Below are positions 19,344 through 29,141 of a stretch of DNA of 64,000 nucleotides, in pieces. The DNA lies in contig CAMCVL010000002.1 of the NCBI GenBank assembly GCA_945881985.1, positions 124,001-188,000 of the forward strand, read 5' to 3'. The first letter of the stretch is position 1, and each line of letters begins with the position of its first letter. Origin of the DNA: Rickettsia typhi. GTDB taxonomy: Bacteria; Pseudomonadota; Alphaproteobacteria; Rickettsiales; Deianiraeaceae. Both the position numbers and the translations under genes were made by a program. Under the pieces are notes generated by a model. The model saw only the letters and a list, made by a program, of their open reading frames with translations, was not told the DNA's origin and did no database searches.

Positions 19344-21134
19344 ATGAAAAAAACATTCAATTCAAAAGGCATTTTTGGCAGTATTGCAGATTTTAAAGAC
19401 ATTCCATCTGGCGTGGTAAAGGACATAGCCGACAGGATGGGCTGCGACTACATTGTTGCAACCTTGCTTGCCAGCCGCGGCACCCAGACGGAGGAGGAGG
19501 CAGATGCCTTTTTAACCCCAAATATTAAAAGCCAATTACCTGACCCATTTACCGCTCTTATGGACATGCAGGATGCAGTAAGAAGGGTGCAAGAGGCAAT
19601 CAGCAAAAAGCAAAAAATTGCAATTTTTGGTGATTATGATGTTGATGGGGCGTGCTCCTCTGCCATTTTAAAAAGATACTTCAAGGCAATTGGCACCGAG
19701 GCTTTAATTTACATACCGGACAGATTTAAGGAAGGTTACGGCCCAAACTCCAATGCTCTTATAGAGTTAAGACGGCAAGGCTACGACCTTGTGATAACTG
19801 TTGACTGCGGCACCGTTGCCTTTGAACCCCTAGAGGCAGCACACAAACACGGGCTTGATATCATAGTTATAGACCATCATCTTGGGGTTAAGCAAAAGCC
19901 AAAATCAATAGCCGTGATAAACCCAAATAGATTTGACGAAACCAGCGAGCTTACCTATCTTTGCGGTGCGGGCGTTGTTTTTATGCTTGTTGTTGCCCTT
20001 AATCGCAGCCTGAGGGAGGTAGGATTTTTCACCATAAACAAACTAAAAGAGCCTAATCTTATCAATCTTACTGACCTAGTTGCCTTGGCAACCGTGTGCG
20101 ATGTTGTGCCTCTTGTAGGGCTTAACAGGGCATTTGTTAAAACTGGGCTTAAAATTGCTAATCAAAAAGCAAATATCGGCATTAAAACCCTCTGTGATGT
20201 TGCAGGCATGGAGGGGGTTTTAACAGAGTATCACTTTGGCTTTGTTATTGGTCCAAGGATTAATGCTGGGGGGCGTATTGCAAACTCGGCACTGGGGGCA
20301 GAGCTTTTGTCTACAGCTGACGAAGTTAGGGCTGTGCAAATTGCAAGCGAGCTTGAGGGTCTAAACAAAAAACGCAAAGAGGAGGAGGAATGTGTAAGAC
20401 TACACGCTTTGGACATGGTGCATAAGCACAACCTGCATGCCTCGCCTGTGATATTTGTGGGCGACGAGGGTTATCATCAGGGGGTGATTGGTATTACTGC
20501 CTCAAGAATCAAGGAGGTTTTTAACAAGCCAGTTTTTGTGATGAGCTTTAAGGATGGGCTGGCTAAGGCGTCTTGCAGGTCGGTAAAAGGTGTTGACATT
20601 GGCAGCATAATAAACGAGGCAAATAAAAAAGGCTTGCTAATTGCCGGCGGGGGGCATGGCATGGCGGCTGGATACACCTGCGAGCTTTTGCATCTTAGCG
20701 AGTTTAAAAAGTTTGTAATAGATTATTTTAACCAAGCCTACCCAGATTTTACCTTTTGCAAGTTTACCGAAATTGACGCAAAAATATCTCTAAGTGCAAT
20801 TAACGAGGATTTTTTTGACAAAATCAACCTCTTTAGCCCCTTTGGCAGCGGCAACGGCGAGCCTGTGTTTTTTACCTCTGGCTTAGAGCTTTTAAAGCTT
20901 GACAAAATAGGGGGCGACAAGACTCATGCCGCACTCGTGCTAAAATGCAGCCTTGGCGGAGGAGTTATTCGTAGCGTTATCTTTAGCTACGCACAAAAGC
21001 TACAAGGCTCCGGCTTTAATATTGAGGATTTAAAAGGCAAAAAACTCTCTATAGCTTACAAAATTAAGGCAAACGACTTTTATGGCACCCGCAAAATTGA
21101 GGCGGATATTTTGGAAATTTTTGTTGACAATTAA
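19344..21134 (+). CDS. recJ: single-stranded-DNA-specific exonuclease RecJ
   Basis: IFGDYDVDGACSSAIL, VDCGT, VIDHHLG, GPRINAGGRI, GGGHGMAAG. Confidence 0.96.
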   Translation: MKKTFNSKGIFGSIADFKDIPSGVVKDIADRMGCDYIVATLLASRGTQTEEEADAFLTPNIKSQLPDPFTALMDMQDAVRRVQEAISKKQKIAIFGDYDVDGACSSAILKRYFKAIGTEALIYIPDRFKEGYGPNSNALIELRRQGYDLVITVDCGTVAFEPLEAAHKHGLDIIVIDHHLGVKQKPKSIAVINPNRFDETSELTYLCGAGVVFMLVVALNRSLREVGFFTINKLKEPNLINLTDLVALATVCDVVPLVGLNRAFVKTGLKIANQKANIGIKTLCDVAGMEGVLTEYHFGFVIGPRINAGGRIANSALGAELLSTADEVRAVQIASELEGLNKKRKEEEECVRLHALDMVHKHNLHASPVIFVGDEGYHQGVIGITASRIKEVFNKPVFVMSFKDGLAKASCRSVKGVDIGSIINEANKKGLLIAGGGHGMAAGYTCELLHLSEFKKFVIDYFNQAYPDFTFCKFTEIDAKISLSAINEDFFDKINLFSPFGSGNGEPVFFTSGLELLKLDKIGGDKTHAALVLKCSLGGGVIRSVIFSYAQKLQGSGFNIEDLKGKKLSIAYKIKANDFYGTRKIEADILEIFVDN

Positions 21135-21200
21135 AGCAAAATTTGTAGAATAGAATTAGAAATTTAAAAAGGCAATCCAATCTTTGTAATTAATATTTAT

Positions 21201-22775
21201 ATGCAAATCATTTTGAGTTCATTTGGTATAGGTAGCAGTTCTAAGCAGAGTGTGGACAGTCAAGATAATACGCTACCCAATTCTCAAGAAACAAAAGATT
21301 TTAACGAGGGAAAATTTTGGATTGTTAAAGATGTTACAAAGTACTACCTTGACCCAAACGATGTAAAGCAATATTACATTGGTAGCCTAGCCCTTGAAAA
21401 CATTAAAGTTTTTGACGATCAAAAAAAACAATATGTTCAAAACACAAGCGTGTTTAGTGGATTTGATCAATACGCACGAGATAGATCCTTTACAGGCCTT
21501 GTTGATTATTTTACCAAAGTAAAAGAAGCAGACTTTGAAAAAGGTCATAACTGGGTGCAAACTGTAACGCCAAGTATTTGGAGTGGACATAGCTATAACA
21601 AACGGTCCATTACAGGTAATGTTGCAACTCTGTTTGCAAACCAAGATGATAAGCAAGGTGCACAAGATTTTGCAAACAACATTATAACACTTTTTAACAA
21701 ATCTAGAGAACAAATTAAAACAAACTATAAAGACCACAATTCTTTGAGGCTTTCAAGATACTTATATAACTTATCCAATTTAGCTAGTATAGTGCCTGAT
21801 GTTTGGATGAATTTTATTAAAAAACACAAAGAATGGCTAGAAAAACACACTAGCTATAAAGATTTTTATAAACAGCATATTGATGTTGGCAATCAAATAG
21901 CTCAGCCAGAAATAATTAAGCGGCAAAATGTGAAACAAAATGCACGGGATATTCCTGGGGCACAAATTCTACAAACAGATGTAAAAACTTTAAATCAACA
22001 ACTGCAATATCAGAATCGTGATAACAAGGATACAGGTGTACAGCAACAAAAAATTAAAGTTTCTAATGAAAGCCAAACTGACTGCAATACAGCAACATCG
22101 CAAAATAAAGGCTTAAAACTTAATTTAAGTGACATACCAACAGATAGACAAACCTCCGCTTTGTTAAGCCGATCAATGCTACCAAGCAAATCAAACTCAC
22201 TAAAATCAAAATCTGCGACATATAGCATGCCAGCTTTTTTTCAAGAAGTCATTAAACAAAAGCAGGGAAATCTTGTAAGTAGCAAAAAATCCCAAAATCA
22301 ATCGTCAAAACTCATTGAAATGCCTGACAAATCCATTACTCAAACCCTGCAAGACACAAAAGTTAGTAACTACGATAAGTATCATGTACTAAAGCAAGAA
22401 GATAGTACGGGTAAAATACCACAAATATTTATCACAAAACTAGAGTTTAAAATTGCCGACAGTGAAAAACACAATGGTAAAATGAGAATATCCGTGGGCT
22501 ACGAGGCAAGCAATAAAGCACAAGTGCAAGGTTTAATTGATGCACTTAACAAAGTTGGGGTTGGCGCTGAAAAGGCTGATAATCCAGATTATGCAAATTG
22601 CATATACATAAAACCAAGCGATTTAGCTAAAGCATGGCAAACTTTGAGTAAAAAACAAGGATACGAGGCTTATCCAGCTAACCATGATAAAACTATAGAA
22701 GAGTTTTCCAAATGTGGATTGAAATCTGAGTGCATCACATCAAATATATCCACTGTAGCCAATCGGCTACATTAA
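21201..22775 (+). CDS. hypothetical protein, Q/N/S-rich central region
   Basis: 524-aa ORF on + strand, no recognised domain. Confidence 0.6.
   Translation: MQIILSSFGIGSSSKQSVDSQDNTLPNSQETKDFNEGKFWIVKDVTKYYLDPNDVKQYYIGSLALENIKVFDDQKKQYVQNTSVFSGFDQYARDRSFTGLVDYFTKVKEADFEKGHNWVQTVTPSIWSGHSYNKRSITGNVATLFANQDDKQGAQDFANNIITLFNKSREQIKTNYKDHNSLRLSRYLYNLSNLASIVPDVWMNFIKKHKEWLEKHTSYKDFYKQHIDVGNQIAQPEIIKRQNVKQNARDIPGAQILQTDVKTLNQQLQYQNRDNKDTGVQQQKIKVSNESQTDCNTATSQNKGLKLNLSDIPTDRQTSALLSRSMLPSKSNSLKSKSATYSMPAFFQEVIKQKQGNLVSSKKSQNQSSKLIEMPDKSITQTLQDTKVSNYDKYHVLKQEDSTGKIPQIFITKLEFKIADSEKHNGKMRISVGYEASNKAQVQGLIDALNKVGVGAEKADNPDYANCIYIKPSDLAKAWQTLSKKQGYEAYPANHDKTIEEFSKCGLKSECITSNISTVANRLH
22754..22771 (+). 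other. perfect hairpin (7-bp stem, 4-nt loop) overlapping the end of the preceding ORF
   Basis: TGTAGCC AATC GGCTACA. Confidence 0.6.
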
Positions 22776-23128
22776 GAGCTTAAACTTTTCCACTCCTAAT
22801 TACAATCTCAACCTAGGAGCTTTTGCAGACATATAGGGAGGCAGGCTTAAGCTAGTTTTGCTGATAACAAGGATTTTGTATAGAGTTTTTGTATAGAGTT
22901 TTTGTAATGGTTTAATATACTTGGTGTTGCAATATAAAAAAGAGTTTAAGAACATTTAGAATGCGAAAATGATATAAAACAAAAGCAAGGGTTAAAATAA
23001 AAACACCTTGCTATCATTGCTGAAGTTTGAGTAGGTTTAGATAGTTACAAGCCACGCGATATGCAAAAGTTATTCGTAAAAGGTATCTGCAAAAAGTAAG
23101 GCATGTAACTATGTATTGCTAGATATTG

Positions 23129-23680
23129 TTAAAATGCAGAGATTGAAACAACACCTTTAACAAGATGGTCCGAGCCCGAAGTAGAACCGCCAATACCAAA
23201 TAATACATTTTTGTATTTAGCTGTTACGCCTAGTGATGTTGCAGATTGACCTTTATAAGCTGCACTACCAATAACAACATTTAACAATTTGCCGTTGTCG
23301 GGAGCTACAAAGTCCATAGCGGCAGCCATAGAAATTGCACGGTTAATTCTTGAGTTAAGAGTGCTAACTTGTGCTTCAAGAGCCTTGTTGCCAGATGTTG
23401 CAAGTCCAGTATTTTGAAGTGCTGCAATTTGTGTGTCAACATAATTTTTTGTTGCAAGCTGTACATCTGTAGCGGAGTTGTCAAGGTACTTTGTGTTACC
23501 ATCCTGATTTTTACTATCTGCAAATTTAATTGTTGCGGCACTTGTAAAATTTGGTGTTATGTTAATATCAATGGTAGGGTCTTCAAATGCTATTGTAGCA
23601 TCGGTAGCAAAGGATTTTGCACTTACCGTAGATGAAATTGCAACAGCTGCTGCAATTTTTGAAATATTTTTAAAAGACAT
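23129..23680 (-). CDS. short trimeric-autotransporter-like protein (YadA-type C-terminal anchor)
   Basis: signal peptide; ATKNYVDTQIAAL stalk-like segment; C-term RINRAISMAAAMDFVAPDNGKLLNVVIGSAAYKGQSATSLGVTAKYKNVLFGIGGSTSGSDHLVKGVVSISAF resembles the YadA anchor and ends in aromatic F. Confidence 0.7.
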   Translation of the reverse strand: MSFKNISKIAAAVAISSTVSAKSFATDATIAFEDPTIDINITPNFTSAATIKFADSKNQDGNTKYLDNSATDVQLATKNYVDTQIAALQNTGLATSGNKALEAQVSTLNSRINRAISMAAAMDFVAPDNGKLLNVVIGSAAYKGQSATSLGVTAKYKNVLFGIGGSTSGSDHLVKGVVSISAF

Positions 23681-24059
23681 AATTTATTATAAAAAACAAA
23701 TACATTAAACATCATTATTGCTTTATGGATAAAAGATTATCTAAAAGACAAATAAAGCTGGTAAAGCAATTAACGCAATAAAATATAATTAAACTAAAAA
23801 TAAAAGAGTCAAGTTTTTTGTGCATTTTTTATTTTTTTTGCAAAGTTTGCATCTAATTCTTACCTTGTATCTAAAATAGTAGATGTTTGTGGCGTATTCA
23901 ATAGAAACTTCAATGTTTCACAATCGGTTTAAATTTAATACTAATTTTGATTTTTACATTTTTTACACTTGAATTTGCTTTTTTAAAAATTACATTTATT
24001 TTACGGCGGCTGTGCTGCCTTAAGTAAAATTTTTATTTTATTATTTTTTGTTTGCCATT

Positions 24060-24365
24060 ATGAGTATCAATGTTAAACCTTTACACGACAAAGTGATTGT
24101 TAAACTTATTGAGGCCGAAACCAAAACAGCAGGCGGTATTATCATACCGGACACAGCAAAACAAAAACCACAAGAGGCAATTGTTGCTGCGGTTGGTGCT
24201 GGTAAAAAAACTGAGGATGGCAAGATTATTGCCTTGGATGTTAAAGTAGGCGACAGAGTGTATTTTGCAAAATGGGGCGGCACAGAGATTAAAGTTGACG
24301 GAGAGGATTACATAATTTTAAGCGAGAGCGACATTTTGGCGGTAAATTTAGCGGCAAAATCTTAG
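24060..24365 (+). CDS. groES: co-chaperonin GroES
   Basis: [57 protein letters not shown]. Confidence 0.97.
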   Translation: MSINVKPLHDKVIVKLIEAETKTAGGIIIPDTAKQKPQEAIVAAVGAGKKTEDGKIIALDVKVGDRVYFAKWGGTEIKVDGEDYIILSESDILAVNLAAKS

Positions 24366-24380
24366 TTTAAACTTAACCAT

Positions 24381-24414
24381 AGCCCTCCTATTTGTTTAGG
24401 CTGTAGGGCTTTTT
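24381..24414 (+). terminator. rho-independent terminator after groES
   Basis: AGCCCT CCTA tttgt TTAGG ctgt AGGGCT TTTT. Confidence 0.7.
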
Positions 24415-24439
24415 AAATAGGCTTGTTGCTGTAATAGTA

Positions 24440-25129
24440 ATGATAAAAATTTGCGGACTTACCAAAAAAACAGAGCTTGACCTTGTTTGCAGCCTGCATT
24501 TTGGCTTTGCAGGCTTTGTTTTGTATAGCAAATCCCCAAGATACATATCTATTGAAAGCCTAAACAAATTAGATTTACATCACGAGCAATATAAAAACAT
24601 CATCAAAACAGCCGTTTTTGTAAAACCAAGTAAAGATGATATTAAGCAAGCGGTATCTGCGGGCATTGATGCGGTTCAGCTACACGGGGGTGAAGGCTTG
24701 CTTTGCACTCTAAGATTGCAAAAATTTTTGCGACAAAAGCATCCTAGTATTTTGCTAATAAAAGCCTTTGGCGTTAAGGGCGGTGTGGGGCTTTTTTTAA
24801 ATTTGTTTTTGATGAAAATATTGCAAAAAAAAGTAGATTATTTTTTACTAGACGCCCCCTCAAAGCAACACGGCGGCACTGGGCAAAGCTTTAATTGGCA
24901 ATTGCTTGATAATAAAATTTTTAAATTCTTCTTTAAAATAGCAATTGGCAAAACCCCATTTTTTATCTCCGGCGGAATCAGCGAAAGCAATATACAAAAA
25001 GCCTTAAGATACAGCAACTTTGTTGATTTGTCATCTGGGGTTGAGTTAAGCAGGGGCGTTAAAAGTGAGGCAAAAATTATATCTTTGGCAAAATTTTTAC
25101 AAGATTTAAGTTTATTAAAAGATAAGTAA
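24440..25129 (+). CDS. trpF: phosphoribosylanthranilate isomerase
   Basis: IKICGLT, GFVLYSKSPRYI, VQLHGGE, DYFLLDAPSKQHGGTGQSFNW, FISGGIS. Confidence 0.95.
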   Translation: MIKICGLTKKTELDLVCSLHFGFAGFVLYSKSPRYISIESLNKLDLHHEQYKNIIKTAVFVKPSKDDIKQAVSAGIDAVQLHGGEGLLCTLRLQKFLRQKHPSILLIKAFGVKGGVGLFLNLFLMKILQKKVDYFLLDAPSKQHGGTGQSFNWQLLDNKIFKFFFKIAIGKTPFFISGGISESNIQKALRYSNFVDLSSGVELSRGVKSEAKIISLAKFLQDLSLLKDK

Positions 25130-25821
25130 TGATGAATTTAAAAGCTGAGGATTTAAAGCTAACTAAAGCCAATCTGGTAAAAAAATTAAAAGCAGAGTTT
25201 TTAGTTAACGGCGATACTGCTGAATACTTTGTGGAAGATTTCTTTAATTACATAATCAGCCAACCGGCATTTGAGCTTGTGGGTATCGGCAGGTTTGAAA
25301 AAAGGCAAAAACGCAGTTCAAATTTATTGCAACTTAAAACTGCAACAGATTTGTCAAAAACTACACTTGCAAAATACAAAGTTTGTTTTAAAACTTTTAA
25401 GTCCCTTAAGCAACAAATTTATGCAGAGGGCGGTTTTATTAATGCGGAGGTTATGGCAAAAAGCAAAGAAACTGGCAATATGCCGATAGGCGAAGTTGCA
25501 AAACTTTTAGGCGTTGAGGCTCACACAATAAGATTTTGGACAAAAGAATTTGAGCCCCATATCGCTTATACAATTGGCAAAGGCGAGCGTAAGTATTACT
25601 CTCTTAGCTCGGTGGAAGTGTTTAAAAAAATTCAGGAACTCATTCATGTTAAAGGCGTTAAAATTAGATTTATCAAGGAAAATAACCTCTTGTTTCAAAA
25701 CTACGCACCGCAAAGCCTTGCTAGCCAAGATTTACCCTCTGGCAATGAGGCAAAAATAAATGATGTCTTAAGTCAAATATCCACCGAAATTCAAAAGCTT
25801 ACTGCAAAGCTTAAGTCTTAA
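25129..25821 (+). CDS. fusion ORF: IHF/HU-like N-terminal domain plus MerR-family HTH C-terminal domain
   Basis: N-term LTKANLVKKLKAEF...FVEDFFNYIISQPAFELVGIGRFEKRQKRSSN...YKVCFKTFKSLKQQI (IHF-like); C-term MPIGEVAKLLGVEAHTIRFWTKEFEPHIAYTIGKGERKYYSLSSVEVFKKIQELIHVKGVKIRF (MerR). Confidence 0.85.
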   Translation: MMNLKAEDLKLTKANLVKKLKAEFLVNGDTAEYFVEDFFNYIISQPAFELVGIGRFEKRQKRSSNLLQLKTATDLSKTTLAKYKVCFKTFKSLKQQIYAEGGFINAEVMAKSKETGNMPIGEVAKLLGVEAHTIRFWTKEFEPHIAYTIGKGERKYYSLSSVEVFKKIQELIHVKGVKIRFIKENNLLFQNYAPQSLASQDLPSGNEAKINDVLSQISTEIQKLTAKLKS

Positions 25822-26074
25822 AAAGTTCATGGCTTAGCTACGATAAAAGGATAGGCAGGTTCTATATAAATAAATTTGCCAAGTTGTTAAGGTAGCTAAA
25901 TATAGACTTATTGTAAGTTTATATTTTTATAGCTAGTAAAATGCCTCGCACCAAACTACAGACACAATCGCACAATACCTAACTGAGCAAGGATTGAAAT
26001 TGGATTGCAAAAAAGCAATTGATGCTTGGCTAGTTGCATGTTATGCAATTACTATCATCTCATGCCACTAGCCT

Positions 26075-26476
26075 TTAATTGCCGCCCTTATCCTCACTAG
26101 ATTGATTGTTTGTGATGTGTAGCGTGCACGACAGCCCCAGTGCCCCAAGTATTAACTCAAGGTTATTAACGCTTATGCGAGATTTGTTTTCCTCGTATTT
26201 TTTAATTTGTTGATAAGATATATTGGTTGTGTTTTGAATATCCATTAGCGTCATTAGTTTTATCAAACGCATAGACTTCAAAAAAGAGCCAATTTTTTTG
26301 TTATCAAGGTCCAGATTAATCTCAAAATTACCTTGTTCGTTATCACTTGTTTGAAGTAAAACATTTAACAAATTGTTGGCTTTTTCGCTTGAGGGGTCGC
26401 CCACAGTCCCGTTTTTTATTTTTTTGTTTTGCATAGCAAAATATTCAGTTAAATAGAAAATCATAAATAAAAACAA
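26075..26476 (-). CDS. XRE-like helix-turn-helix protein
   Basis: IGSFLKSMRLIKLMTLMDIQNTTNISYQQIKKYEENKSRISVNNLELILGALG. Confidence 0.7.
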   Translation of the reverse strand: MFLFMIFYLTEYFAMQNKKIKNGTVGDPSSEKANNLLNVLLQTSDNEQGNFEINLDLDNKKIGSFLKSMRLIKLMTLMDIQNTTNISYQQIKKYEENKSRISVNNLELILGALGLSCTLHITNNQSSEDKGGN

Positions 26477-26786
26477 AACATTTTTAGAAAGGGTTGTAAA
26501 AAATGTTTTGCATAATATAAATATAACATTTTATTTTTTAAAAATGCAAATATATTTTACAAATATCTTAAAAATACCTTATTATTTAATCATATAGATT
26601 TACTTTTACCTAAGAATTAGGAAGTCTTGTTATAAGATATAAAACAAATTTTTATTCATATTTTACAATATATTATTATTAAAATACCACCATAGGTTGT
26701 AATGCTAATTTCAATTTAACATTAAAATTGCAACCCATCGCAAAGATTGCAGTTTTACAAAAACACTTGCTAAGATAGATGCAATA

Positions 26787-29036
26787 ATGTATAATGAAGT
26801 TGAAACTTTTAAGTATATTGTTTTTATTTTTTCATTATTTTTTGCAATTAAAATGATGCAGGCAAATAAAAAGCAGTTCTTTATTATCAGAGCTACGGAA
26901 TATGCCTTATCCTTTTTGGAATCTGCTTTGGACCTTGATATAAGAGTAAATTTTGAAGACCAAATACCCCAAAATCGCCCAGTGCTTTTTGTTGCAAATC
27001 ACTTTACTCGTGCCGAGACTTTATTGGTGCCGCATATTTTAAAAAAATATATATCAGTAATGCCTCGCAGCCTTGCAGACAAAGGGCTGTTTGCTAGCAA
27101 TTTTTTAAAAGACTATCTTGCAAAAGCAAATGTAATATCAACTGGCGACCCAAAGAGAGACGATATAATTGTTGCCGATCTTGTAAGCGGCGATGAGCCT
27201 TGGATTATCTACCCAGAGGGCAAGATGCTAAAAGATAAGCTTGCAACCGAGATTGTTGATGGCGAAGAGCGTTTTGTTGCAAAAACTGGTGCGGCGGTGC
27301 TTGCTATTAAAGCCGAACAAAAAAGACTTAATCTTATTAAATCCTACTTAAAACAAAACCCCGATATAAAAAAACAAGACTTGCAAAATAAGGATTACAT
27401 AATTTTTGATGGGCAAAAAGTTGCAACCAGATCTCTTGCAATTGTTCCAATTTCAATTACCTATACGCCAATAAAGCCACAGCCAAACAGCCTTGAAACA
27501 AATATTATGAAGTTTATCAAAAAAACATCACCAAGGCTAAAAGAAGAAATAAGAATGGAAACATCTATCCTTTTAAACTCTACAATGGATATATACTTTA
27601 CAAGACCCATTGAAACAAGCGATTACATCACAAGTCAAGGCGTGATGAGTGCCTTACCTTTTTTAAATGTAACATCAAGAGAAAACTACGCAATTGACAA
27701 GCTACGCCACAAAGTTACAAAAGCAATGATGAAGCAAATTTACGACAAAACATTGATAAACATGGAGCATATTCTTGCCAGCACAATCTTTGAGCTTTTA
27801 AAACTTGGTAAAAATGAGATTAAAATACAAGACCTAAGCAGCATTTTACTTGTAAAATGCCAGATACTTGAAGATAGCTTTACCTCGTCTCACAGGCTTG
27901 ATGAGGCTCTTAAAAAAGGAGAAAATATTATTAAATCCGAGGAATTTAAAAGCGTTATAGATAACGCCATCTATCAAAATCTTTTACATCTTGATGGTAA
28001 TGTTATTAAATTTAACACCAATAATTTACTAGCCGAGCATCAAATACACGCAATCCGCACATCTAATATACTAAAAGTTTTTGATAATGAATTCAGTTAT
28101 TTTAAAAATATTAAAGCAAAACTTGCTAAGGTTAGTTCAACATCTTTAAAACACCTCAACATGGCTGCTGCAGACATTTTAATTAAGCACGATGCAGAGA
28201 ACTTTGAAAATGATTACGCAAACTATGCCATACAAGGCGAAAGTAAGCCAAAAAACATCTGTAAGCCTTTTTTGTTAAGGGCAAAAAATGGCTCAGATGA
28301 GCTTGGTATTGTTTTGTCGCACGGTTATAAATCTGCCCCAGAGGAAGTGCGTGAACTAGCTCAGCATCTAAGCAATAACAATATAAATGTTTATTGCGTT
28401 AGGTTAAAAGGGCATGGCACAGCGGCACGCAACATGCAGCACATTAATTACACAGACTGGATTGACAGTTTTGAAGCTGGCTACAACATAATAAGCCGTG
28501 TTGCTAAAAAAGTGTTTGTTGGAGGTTTTTCAACAGGGGGGCTTGCCTCAATTGCCTTTACAAACAGGCTTAAAACTCAGCTTGGGGCAGCGGGTGGCAT
28601 TTGCGGGATAGTATCGATTAACTCCGCCCTTAGAATAGGTGATATTAAATTTAAATTTGCCCGTGTTGCAAAGCTTGGTATTGACTTAGTTAATAAATTT
28701 AAATCTGGCGAGGCAAAGATACACGATTATGTTGTTGATAAACCCGAAAATCCTCACATCAACTACTCAAAAAATTACCTGCACGGACTAAGTGAACTTG
28801 CTTTACTTATAGAGCATTGCGACAAAAATCTTGAAAACATATCCGAGCAGATACTTGTGATACAAGGCTCAAACGACCCAGTAGTTGACCCAGTTAGTGG
28901 AGATATTATTTTTAACAAGGTTAGCTCAATGTCAAAAAGTCTTTACAAGCCACAAAGAAGCCGTCATGTTATCATAAGGGGGGATGGCTCGCAGGAAGTT
29001 TTTGAAAAAATCACAAACTTCATTCGCAGCGTCTAA
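26787..29036 (+). CDS. fusion: PlsC/LPLAT-like acyltransferase domain plus alpha/beta hydrolase (esterase/lipase-like) domain
   Basis: VLFVANHFTRAETLL and WIIYPEGKM (LPLAT motifs); GIVLSHGYKSAPEEV, VRLKGHG, VFVGGFSTGGLASIAF, VIQGSNDPVVDP, SRHVI (hydrolase). Confidence 0.85.
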   Translation: MYNEVETFKYIVFIFSLFFAIKMMQANKKQFFIIRATEYALSFLESALDLDIRVNFEDQIPQNRPVLFVANHFTRAETLLVPHILKKYISVMPRSLADKGLFASNFLKDYLAKANVISTGDPKRDDIIVADLVSGDEPWIIYPEGKMLKDKLATEIVDGEERFVAKTGAAVLAIKAEQKRLNLIKSYLKQNPDIKKQDLQNKDYIIFDGQKVATRSLAIVPISITYTPIKPQPNSLETNIMKFIKKTSPRLKEEIRMETSILLNSTMDIYFTRPIETSDYITSQGVMSALPFLNVTSRENYAIDKLRHKVTKAMMKQIYDKTLINMEHILASTIFELLKLGKNEIKIQDLSSILLVKCQILEDSFTSSHRLDEALKKGENIIKSEEFKSVIDNAIYQNLLHLDGNVIKFNTNNLLAEHQIHAIRTSNILKVFDNEFSYFKNIKAKLAKVSSTSLKHLNMAAADILIKHDAENFENDYANYAIQGESKPKNICKPFLLRAKNGSDELGIVLSHGYKSAPEEVRELAQHLSNNNINVYCVRLKGHGTAARNMQHINYTDWIDSFEAGYNIISRVAKKVFVGGFSTGGLASIAFTNRLKTQLGAAGGICGIVSINSALRIGDIKFKFARVAKLGIDLVNKFKSGEAKIHDYVVDKPENPHINYSKNYLHGLSELALLIEHCDKNLENISEQILVIQGSNDPVVDPVSGDIIFNKVSSMSKSLYKPQRSRHVIIRGDGSQEVFEKITNFIRSV

Positions 29037-29141
29037 CACCAAATTTATTGCCCTTTTTATAAATGCAATTGATATACTTTGTAAAATAAGATATATATAC
29101 CAATCTAAGCCTTATTTTCAAGGCGTCAACTAAAGCAGATT

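Noticed and set aside
23369-23635. Cysteine-rich 88-aa ORF antisense to the YadA-anchor gene
   Set aside because: Composition is explained by the complement of the real gene. No independent start context.
25830-26070. Possible gene remnant between the IHF-MerR fusion and the HTH gene
   Set aside because: Short frames only, no recognisable motif
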